A stretch of DNA of 64,000 nt from Candidatus Brocadia sinica JPN1 (lineage in GTDB: Bacteria; Planctomycetota; Brocadiia; Brocadiales; Brocadiaceae), in assembly GCF_000949635.1 (NCBI RefSeq), contig NZ_BAFN01000001.1, positions 1,302,001-1,366,000 on the forward strand, read 5' to 3'. Shown here piece after piece: positions 57,776 through 64,000 of this stretch (positions are counted from its first letter, which is position 1; every line of letters starts with the position of its first letter). The position numbers were made by a program, and so were the translations under genes. The notes under the pieces are model-generated. The model searched no databases. It had not been told where the DNA came from and saw only the letters and a program-made list of their open reading frames with translations.

Positions 57776-58900
57776 TTAAATGGTTCTTTTAAACGTTACT
57801 ATCGATATGATCATCATTATGATTGTAAAGACTGAAAGGAAGGTAATGTCTGTTGCAATGCTCCTTATATCTGCGCCCTTGAAAAGAATGGTTTTTAATG
57901 CATTCACGGCATACGCCTCGGGATTTATCTTTGCAAATGTCTTAAGCCAATGAGGAAAACTCGCAATCGGATAAACTGCGCCACTGGGGAAAAAAAGTAT
58001 AACATTCAGAAACCCGCTCAATATGCCGACAACCCTGGGATGATTGAACCTGCCAAGAATGACAAACATCAGACTGAGCAGACCAAGGGTAGTGAGAATT
58101 ATAATAATTAATATGCAGATATACTGTCTTACCCCTCTCAAAATAGGAATACCGGTTATCGCCATGCTCATAACAAATACTAAAACAGCAATGGCCGTTG
58201 TAATGAACAGGCCACTTACGATAAGACCGGTTACAATATCCGATTTGGAAAGGGGGGTAAGCAGATAGCTCTCATCGGCGCCGAGAAATCTGTCCATAAC
58301 AAGATTAAAGGCCCCCGTGGTCAGAGTACCCATAAAAATGGCCATGATTACAACACCGGGAACAAGGGACTGATAATAATCCACTTTCCGGTAAAGGTCT
58401 ACATCTCTGAGAAATACCTCATCAGACTTCTCTCTTACAGGGACATAATCGGAATTCATGGCAGCAAGCGCCCCTTTTACCGCAATCCTTATGGCCTCAG
58501 CTGATACACCGTCTGTATTATCAAGAAAGAGACCCACTTCAGGCCTTCTCTTCAAAGAGATGCGTTTACTGAAATCAGAAGGTATGATGAGCCCTGCCTT
58601 ATATCGCCCTTCCCTGACTCCACCGATGGCATCCTTCTGATCCTTGATACTGAAGATTTTTAGGGTCTTCGGTCCGGCTTCAATGGCTCGCAAGTTATCT
58701 ACAAGATCCCTTGAATAAGGGCCCGAGTCCTGATTTACTACCACCACGGTGACGTCCTGCAATTTACCCTGGAATGAATTCCCCAGAAATACAAGATAGA
58801 TAATAGGCATGAAAATGCTCATTGCAAGCACAACCGGATTTCTCCTGAATTTTTTCAAGTCCCTGTCTACAACAGCGAGCAGCCTCATCATATCAATCAT
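57776..58900 (-). CDS. ABC-2 type exporter permease
   Basis: A 374-residue ABC-2 permease of the YhhJ/DrrB type, with one N-terminal TM (about 26-45), a large extracytoplasmic loop (about 46-170; VTVVVVNQDSG) and five C-terminal TMs. Together with the ATPase and HlyD it forms a YbhFSR-like drug or lipid exporter. The ATPase stop overlaps its ribosome site (GGAGGT). I choose ATG 58900 (MIDMMRLL); ATG 58921 lies inside the ATPase frame. The next gene is 200 bp away. Confidence 0.88.
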   Translation of the reverse strand: MIDMMRLLAVVDRDLKKFRRNPVVLAMSIFMPIIYLVFLGNSFQGKLQDVTVVVVNQDSGPYSRDLVDNLRAIEAGPKTLKIFSIKDQKDAIGGVREGRYKAGLIIPSDFSKRISLKRRPEVGLFLDNTDGVSAEAIRIAVKGALAAMNSDYVPVREKSDEVFLRDVDLYRKVDYYQSLVPGVVIMAIFMGTLTTGAFNLVMDRFLGADESYLLTPLSKSDIVTGLIVSGLFITTAIAVLVFVMSMAITGIPILRGVRQYICILIIIILTTLGLLSLMFVILGRFNHPRVVGILSGFLNVILFFPSGAVYPIASFPHWLKTFAKINPEAYAVNALKTILFKGADIRSIATDITFLSVFTIIMMIISIVTFKRTI

Positions 58901-58908
58901 GAATTTCT

Positions 58909-59919
58909 CTACCTCCCCCATTTCTGGGGTGTTCCTGCTCCTACAAGGAAGCTCACCTTTCTGGCTTCTTCTTCCCGTATCGATTTGCCGGTATAATGAA
59001 TAAAGACGTCCTCAAGGGATTGTTCATGGATAGCGGCCGATAAAACCTTTCCTCCTGCAGATTTTATTTCCTCTATGAGCATGGGAAGGTTCTGCGCACC
59101 GCTGTCAACGTAAACCCTTATCGTATTATTTTCAAGAGTAACTCCATGTGCATATACCAGATTCTTTACCCTATTGATGATACTCTCGGAAAGATTTTCA
59201 ATCGTAAGAGAAACGATATCATTCCCCGGTATCCGTGATTTAAGCTCTCCGGGGCTTCCAAGCGCTATTATTTTTCCCGAGTCGATAATGGCAACCCTGC
59301 TGCATAGGGCCTCTGCTTCCTCCATATAATGAGTGGTAAGAAAGACGGTCATCGTATCTTCTTCCCTGAGCTTTCTCAGAAAATCCCAGACAACATGTCT
59401 GGACTGTGGGTCAAGCCCTAAAGTCGGTTCGTCTAAAAAGAGTATCTCAGGCCTGTGTACAAGCACCCTTGCAATTTCAAGTCTCCTTCTCATACCTCCT
59501 GAATATGTTGCAACAAGGTCATGCGCCCTTGCCATCAGGCCAACTGTTTCAAGAAGATAACCGATCCTCTCCTTCCTTTCCTTTGAAGAAACGCCGTAGA
59601 ATCGTCCATAAATATCCATATTTTCGTAGCCAGTAAGATCAAGATCGCTCGTCATTGCCTGGGGGACAACACCAATATGGTGTCTCACAGCATCAGGTTT
59701 TTTCACGACGTCATATCCCGCTATCCTGGCATTACCGCTTGTAGGTTTAATGAGTGTGGTAAGCATTCTGACAAGCGTTGTCTTTCCGGCTCCATTTGGG
59801 CCAAGAAATCCGAATATTTCGTCCTCAATCACATCAAAACTTACGTTAGCTACAGCAATAATCGGCCCGTATTTCTTTGTTATTCCGGAGACTTCTATGG
59901 CCTTTCTCTCTTGAACCAT
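58909..59919 (-). CDS. ABC exporter ATPase, DrrA/CcmA type
   Basis: The 336-residue ATPase has Walker A GPNGAGKT at 40-47, signature YSGGMRRRLEIAR, Walker B ILFLDEPTLGLDP and H-loop FLTTHYMEEAE. The DrrA-type C-terminal domain (about 225-310) is present. It works with the adjacent ABC-2 permease. HlyD upstream completes the exporter, with 45 bp between the genes. Confidence 0.93.
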   Translation of the reverse strand: MVQERKAIEVSGITKKYGPIIAVANVSFDVIEDEIFGFLGPNGAGKTTLVRMLTTLIKPTSGNARIAGYDVVKKPDAVRHHIGVVPQAMTSDLDLTGYENMDIYGRFYGVSSKERKERIGYLLETVGLMARAHDLVATYSGGMRRRLEIARVLVHRPEILFLDEPTLGLDPQSRHVVWDFLRKLREEDTMTVFLTTHYMEEAEALCSRVAIIDSGKIIALGSPGELKSRIPGNDIVSLTIENLSESIINRVKNLVYAHGVTLENNTIRVYVDSGAQNLPMLIEEIKSAGGKVLSAAIHEQSLEDVFIHYTGKSIREEEARKVSFLVGAGTPQKWGR

Positions 59920-59964
59920 TTTATATCCTTTTAGACCTTCAACATTTGTTCTTTCTCTAAAATT

Positions 59965-61032
59965 TTAATTCACTTCCTGTTTTGTCCCTGGCTTGTCCGG
60001 GATAAATATTTTTGCTTCAGCCGTCATTCCCGGTTTCAGGAATCCGGTCGGGTCGTCTACCGTAATTTTAACTCTGAATGTCTTTATATCCTGCCTGCCC
60101 CGTAATACATCCCGTTGTGTTGCAAATTCGGCGTACCTTCCTATCTCTGAAACCTTACCTTTAAATGTTCTGTCGGAAGCCCTTTCTGTTCTAATAATTG
60201 CTTCACCATTAAGGGTAATATTGCCAATCAAGGTTTCCTCTATATCTACCCTCACATAGAGGTTATTCAGATCAACAATCGTTAAAATTGTCGTACCCGG
60301 TGTTACCATCTCACCTTTCTCCGATGCCTTGAAAACAACTATCCCCGATAGAGGACTTTTTATTATGGTGTCTGCGTACCTGGCTTGGTTATATGATAAA
60401 TTGGCCTCCGACTCCCTGAGGCCAGCCTTGGCATATTTTAGCTGGCTTTCAGCCGTATTTAATTGCGCAGTAGTGACATTCCTTTTTGCATATGCCGCTG
60501 TGAGTTTTGCTTTTGAAGATACATAGCTAGCAACTGCTGTTTCATAATTGGCAACAGCAGTGTCACGGGATTCCTCTGAGACGGCTTCACGCTCGTAAAG
60601 CGCTTTTGCCCTGTCCATCTGCCTTTTTGTCTCCCCCATCTGAACCCGGTTTTTCTCCACATCTGCTGCGGCACTTTTTATTTCTGCATCGGCATTTGCA
60701 ATATTTGCCTTTGCACTCTCAATGGCCGCTTCTGAAACACGGACTTCGGCATTTGCCTTCTCAACTCCGGCAAATGCCTGCATTACCGATGCCCTGAAAT
60801 CTTTAGCCTCAAGTGTAATGACTCTATCACCTTTCCTGACTGCATCACCTTCTTTACAGCATATGGAGGAAATTCTACCAGGTACCTTTGTAGAAATATT
60901 GACCTCTATACCTTCAACAATACCGACTGTCCTGAGAAACCCGGCTCTCCTGCTCTTTTTTGTATAGAAAATAATTAAGACTGCTGTGATTATCACAAAG
61001 GCAATAGCAAAATAAACAAATCGTCTCTTCAT
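59965..61032 (-). CDS. HlyD-family membrane fusion protein
   Basis: Periplasmic adaptor of the exporter. The 355-residue protein has a signal-anchor TM (about 5-23), a lipoyl-like domain (STKVPGRISSICCKEGDAVR) and a long Ala/Lys-rich coiled coil (about 85-210), then a barrel region (IIKSPLSGIVVFKASEKGEM) and C-terminal MP domain. It is the first gene of the operon HlyD-ATPase-permease. No outer-membrane factor is next to it. Confidence 0.9.
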   Translation of the reverse strand: MKRRFVYFAIAFVIITAVLIIFYTKKSRRAGFLRTVGIVEGIEVNISTKVPGRISSICCKEGDAVRKGDRVITLEAKDFRASVMQAFAGVEKANAEVRVSEAAIESAKANIANADAEIKSAAADVEKNRVQMGETKRQMDRAKALYEREAVSEESRDTAVANYETAVASYVSSKAKLTAAYAKRNVTTAQLNTAESQLKYAKAGLRESEANLSYNQARYADTIIKSPLSGIVVFKASEKGEMVTPGTTILTIVDLNNLYVRVDIEETLIGNITLNGEAIIRTERASDRTFKGKVSEIGRYAEFATQRDVLRGRQDIKTFRVKITVDDPTGFLKPGMTAEAKIFIPDKPGTKQEVN

Positions 61033-61384
61033 AAATCAACTTTCATTGAACAGCTTAAAATTAGCGCCGCAAAACCGTTAAAAGATTACTGGCGATTTAT
61101 CTTCACCGACGAGCTTAGTTTTGAAGAGTAACAACAGGAACCACAGATTTACAGATTATTCATATTCTTGTCTGTGTAAATATAAGCCTTTCATTGTGTA
61201 TTTTCAAAATAAATCCAAGTAATTCCCGGGTTAAAGAAGATTAGAATTCGATAACGAAAAGAATGAGTAGCGGTGGATTTTTATTCCAGGAAGGGATTGA
61301 ACAAATGTTGCTCCGTTGGAGCTTTACTTTGATTTTTATGACTGCTTTACCACTTCTGCGGCTCGCAATAACAATGTAGAGATA
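61033..61384. other. Intergenic region with repeat-like remnants
   Basis: A 352 bp gap between the HlyD gene start and the miaB stop. It contains partly repetitive sequence (CCACAGATTTACAGATTATT; TTGCTCCGTTGGAGC hairpin near 61310) of the kind found as genome-wide fragments in such planctomycetes. No ORF is supported. It must hold the exporter promoter. Confidence 0.4.
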
Positions 61385-62743
61385 TCAGGGATAATTCTCC
61401 AGCTTACCGTATAGAGCAAGGTCTGTTACTTCATGTATCATAACATCTATCAGTCTTCCTACCAGATCCGCCGAACCATTGAAAATGACAATGTGGTTTT
61501 GCCGTGTCCGACCGGACAACTTATTTGAATCGGATTTGCTGGCGCCCTCGACAAGCACCTGCACCTTCTTGCCTATCATTTTCTGATTTTCTTCCAGGCT
61601 GATACCTTTTTGCAATTCCAACAACTTTAAATTTCTTGCTCTTTTCACCTCATCAGTCACATCATCTTCCAACCCGGCTGCCTTTGTGCCGGTACGAGGC
61701 GAATATTTAAATATGAAACAGTTTTGGAAACGGATATCTTCCATCAATTGCACTGTTTCCTGGAAATCTTCATCCGTTTCCCCCGGAAAGCCCACAATAA
61801 AGTCACTGGCCACCGCAATATGAGGAATTAATTCCCTTGCATAAGAGATCAAATCACAATAGTAACCCGCCGTGTAGCCCCGCCGCATTCTTTGGAGGAT
61901 TTGGTCAGAACCCGATTGGGCAGGCATGTGTAAATGCTCACAAACCTTTCCTAAACGGCTCATGGTACGAATGAGATCACGGGACATGTCGGCCGGATGG
62001 GAGGTCACGAACCGTATTCTTTCGAGCCCGTCTAAATCATTCAATTCGGAAAGCAGGTCGCCCAGTGTAACGTTTCCACTCAAACCTTTCCCGTAAGAAT
62101 TTATATTTTGCCCCAGCAAGGTTACTTCTTTACAACCATTCGATACAAGGGCCTGCGCCTCTTCTTTTACATCGGCGATTGTCCGGCTGATCTCCCTGCC
62201 GCGTACATAGGGCACAATACAATAGGAACAAAAGTTATCACAACCCCGCATAACCGTGATAAATGCCTGATACATATTTGCCCGGTAGGCCACTGCCCTC
62301 TTTACATTAACGATTTGATCCTCATCTATGGCAAGGACATGTGAGCCATGATTTCTGATACTTAAAAGCAGCTCCGGCAATCGTGAAAACATGCGTGTTC
62401 CGCAGACCAGGTCCACATGAGGCATACGTTTGAATATAGCCTCACCATCTTTTTGGGCCATGCACCCAAGAACACCCACAATAATCTCCGGGTGTCTTTT
62501 CTTGAGTTTTTTTAATGCTCCCAGATGGGAATATACCTTATCCTCGGCATGCTGGCGCACGCTGCACGTATTAAACAGGATGACATCGGCTTCGTCAGCC
62601 TTGTCAACAATTCTATAGCCTTCTTCCTGTAATAGCCCTAACGAAAGCTCGGCATCGAGCTTGTTCATCTGGCAACCGAAGGTTTCAAAAAAAACGGTCT
62701 TGTATTGTTGGTCTTTATGAGTAAAAATAATAGAATCCATCAT
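61385..62743 (-). CDS. miaB: tRNA-2-methylthio-N6-dimethylallyladenosine synthase
   Basis: MiaB is a radical SAM methylthiotransferase that modifies A37 of certain tRNAs. The 452-residue protein has the three N-terminal Cys (C24 in ETFGCQMN, NTCSVR, LGCMAQ) for the auxiliary cluster, the radical SAM triad CDNFCSYC, IVPYVRGREIS, and a C-terminal TRAM domain. The start could be M1 or M2; no ribosome site is obvious. The gene stands alone, with 275 bp separating it from the response regulator. Confidence 0.95.
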   Translation of the reverse strand: MMDSIIFTHKDQQYKTVFFETFGCQMNKLDAELSLGLLQEEGYRIVDKADEADVILFNTCSVRQHAEDKVYSHLGALKKLKKRHPEIIVGVLGCMAQKDGEAIFKRMPHVDLVCGTRMFSRLPELLLSIRNHGSHVLAIDEDQIVNVKRAVAYRANMYQAFITVMRGCDNFCSYCIVPYVRGREISRTIADVKEEAQALVSNGCKEVTLLGQNINSYGKGLSGNVTLGDLLSELNDLDGLERIRFVTSHPADMSRDLIRTMSRLGKVCEHLHMPAQSGSDQILQRMRRGYTAGYYCDLISYARELIPHIAVASDFIVGFPGETDEDFQETVQLMEDIRFQNCFIFKYSPRTGTKAAGLEDDVTDEVKRARNLKLLELQKGISLEENQKMIGKKVQVLVEGASKSDSNKLSGRTRQNHIVIFNGSADLVGRLIDVMIHEVTDLALYGKLENYP

Positions 62744-63018
62744 GGCGCTGATCTATACAAACGGTAAATGCATTTTCATATTTGAGTTCCGTTTTAAAAG
62801 CAAACACAAATCCTGTAAGCGGCAGCTATCAGTTGTCAGCAATCAGCATCTGTCTGACTGCACAAGGCTGGCAGTTAGGCGCTTAAAGTTGTAATTGTAA
62901 CGAACCTCGGAATGTAATCCAAGTATTTTTTGGGGTGAATAAAAAAAGCCCCCTCTTGGGAGGAGATTCAGGGGCGGGTAAAAATAGCGGAAAATTCGAC
63001 TTTATAGAATAATACTAT
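62744..63018. other. Intergenic region with repeat-family fragment
   Basis: Contains an AGCTATCAGTTGTCAGCAAT-like stretch (62825-62845) and GCCCCCTCTTGGGAGGAG...CAGGGGCGGG (62950-62978), similar in style to the inverted repeat at 9080-9151. No ORF is supported. It holds the divergent promoters of miaB and the response regulator. Confidence 0.45.
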
Positions 63019-63696
63019 ATGAGAATATTAGTCGTAGAGGATGAAAAAAAATTAGCCGCCTATATTAAAAAGGGACTGGAAGAAAACCACTTTGCCATTG
63101 ATGTGAGTCATGACGGAGAGGAATCTCTCTTTATGCTCAATACCAATGAGTACGACCTTGTTATCCTGGATATCATGCTTCCAAAGAAAAACGGCCTTGA
63201 GATATTGCGCGAGGCAAGAAAAAACGGCAAGGATATGCCGGTCCTTTTCCTGACGGCAAAGGATGCTGTTGAAGACAAGGCGTACGGATTAGATCTTGGG
63301 GCAGATGATTATCTTGTAAAACCCTTTTCTTTTATAGAGCTGATGGCACGGATACGGGCATTAATCCGAAGAGGAAAGGTTCATTACCAAACACGATTAA
63401 CGGTTGCAGGCCTTTCTCTGGATGTCGGAGCGCACCGCCTCTATAAAAATGGGCAGCCTGTAGAGCTTACCAACAAAGAATTTGCCCTGTTGGAATTTTT
63501 CATGAGAAATCTAAATACCGTACTAACCCGCACCCAGATCGCAGAACATGTATGGGATTATAATTTTGATAGCCTTACCAATGTAATTGACGTCTTTGTA
63601 AATCGCCTGAGAAATAAAATAGATAAGGACCGTACCCATAAACTGATTCATACCATTAAGGGTGTAGGGTATATCATGAAGGATGAAAAATCATGA
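63019..63696 (+). CDS. OmpR-family response regulator
   Basis: The 225-residue protein has a receiver domain with acidic pair (VVEDEK), phospho-acceptor D51 (LVILDIMLP), T/K switch (FLTAKDAVED and LVKPF) and an OmpR winged-helix DNA-binding domain (ELTNKEFALLEFFMRNLNTV, DVFVNRLRNKIDK). It is most like heavy-metal/CusR and MprA-type regulators. Its stop overlaps the sensor kinase start by ATGA, so the two form an operon. Confidence 0.95.
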   Translation: MRILVVEDEKKLAAYIKKGLEENHFAIDVSHDGEESLFMLNTNEYDLVILDIMLPKKNGLEILREARKNGKDMPVLFLTAKDAVEDKAYGLDLGADDYLVKPFSFIELMARIRALIRRGKVHYQTRLTVAGLSLDVGAHRLYKNGQPVELTNKEFALLEFFMRNLNTVLTRTQIAEHVWDYNFDSLTNVIDVFVNRLRNKIDKDRTHKLIHTIKGVGYIMKDEKS

Positions 63697-64000
63697 ATTC
63701 ATGGACAATCCGCACAAAACTTACCTTCTGGTATACCAGTATTTTCGGAGGAACGCTTGTTCTCTTTGTTTTACTAACATACCTTGCATTCTCTTACACA
63801 AATAATAAACGCATCGATGTTGGGCTTAAAGAAGAGGCCGACGGTATAGCTCATTATGAACGAATGAGCGAGAATTCCTTCAAGAAGTATGTGGAGCGTA
63901 TATCGAATGAAAGAGACGAAGAGTGGGCTTCAGGAAAATATGTTGCTATACTCAATCATGCAGGAAATCTTCAATTCCGGTCAGGAAACTTAACGGATGC
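63693..64000 (+). CDS. Sensor histidine kinase, N-terminal part (runs off window)
   Basis: Starts ATG 63693 overlapping the response-regulator stop. The first 102 codons encode a short cytoplasmic start (NSWTIRTKLTFWYTSIFGGT), one TM (about 12-34) and the beginning of a sensor region (GLKEEADGIAHYERMSEN). The HAMP, dimerisation and ATPase domains lie outside. It is the partner of the OmpR-type regulator; the signal cannot be told. Confidence 0.85.
   Translation, partial: MNSWTIRTKLTFWYTSIFGGTLVLFVLLTYLAFSYTNNKRIDVGLKEEADGIAHYERMSENSFKKYVERISNERDEEWASGKYVAILNHAGNLQFRSGNLTD

Overview
The window looks like a chromosomal segment from a planctomycete, most likely an anammox bacterium (Brocadiales: Kuenenia/Brocadia/Jettenia type). 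This rests on a roughly 1,550-residue secreted protein built of repeated extracellular modules, resembling the described anammox S-layer protein, together with the overall gene set (DciA-type DUF721 in the dnaN-gyrB slot, the TIGR03960/TIGR03936 radical-SAM pair next to Rne/Rng and rplU-rpmA-obgE) and moderate GC. No anammox catabolic gene is present, so the assignment is an inference. No rRNA, tRNA or CRISPR array was found.

Layout. 1-15.2 kb: everything reads leftward. It holds a partial NifU/IscU scaffold, two small membrane proteins, uvrA, pepA, a small unknown, a type II secretion/pilus block (gspE ATPase, gspG pseudopilin, a second pseudopilin with a very acidic tail) and the giant S-layer-like gene. 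Intergenic gaps here carry inverted repeats and a dispersed ~120 bp repeat. 15.2-16.4 kb: a 1.2 kb AT-rich divergent gap, the best candidate for the replication origin, ending in a 184 bp element bounded by perfect 17 bp inverted repeats just before dnaA. 16.4-40.4 kb: everything reads rightward. The replication block dnaA-dnaN-dciA-gyrB comes first, then a DksA/TraR protein, an AMP-forming acyl-CoA ligase, RodA/FtsW, a higher-GC DevBCA/MacB-like exporter, the TIGR03960 radical-SAM protein, folK, an LptF/G permease, comF, hpf, ptsN, an HPr-EI fusion, TIGR03936, RNase E/G, rplU, rpmA, obgE and coaX.

40.4-52.7 kb is a more accessory region: a TPR protein, an unknown protein made of two copies of one domain, a SWIM-SNF2 helicase interrupted by a single in-frame TGA, a class III aminotransferase, DUF2283-like and other small proteins, a membrane-inserted metal-dependent hydrolase coupled to a bacteriohemerythrin, two O-methyltransferase paralogues, an RsmC-like rRNA methyltransferase and a double-CDGSH protein. 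52.7-62.7 kb reads leftward: B12-dependent ribonucleotide reductase, a compact three-gene GTPase operon (small two-TM protein, P-loop GTPase, GAP1-like partner), an ABC-2 exporter with its HlyD adaptor, and miaB. The window ends in an OmpR-type response regulator and the start of its histidine kinase.

The most notable items are the three-gene GTPase cassette, the hydrolase whose metal-binding HxH strand is separated from the rest of the barrel by a transmembrane hairpin, the tandem-domain unknown protein beside the stop-interrupted helicase, two genes that appear to need AUU/AUA initiation, and the putative oriC with its inverted-repeat element.
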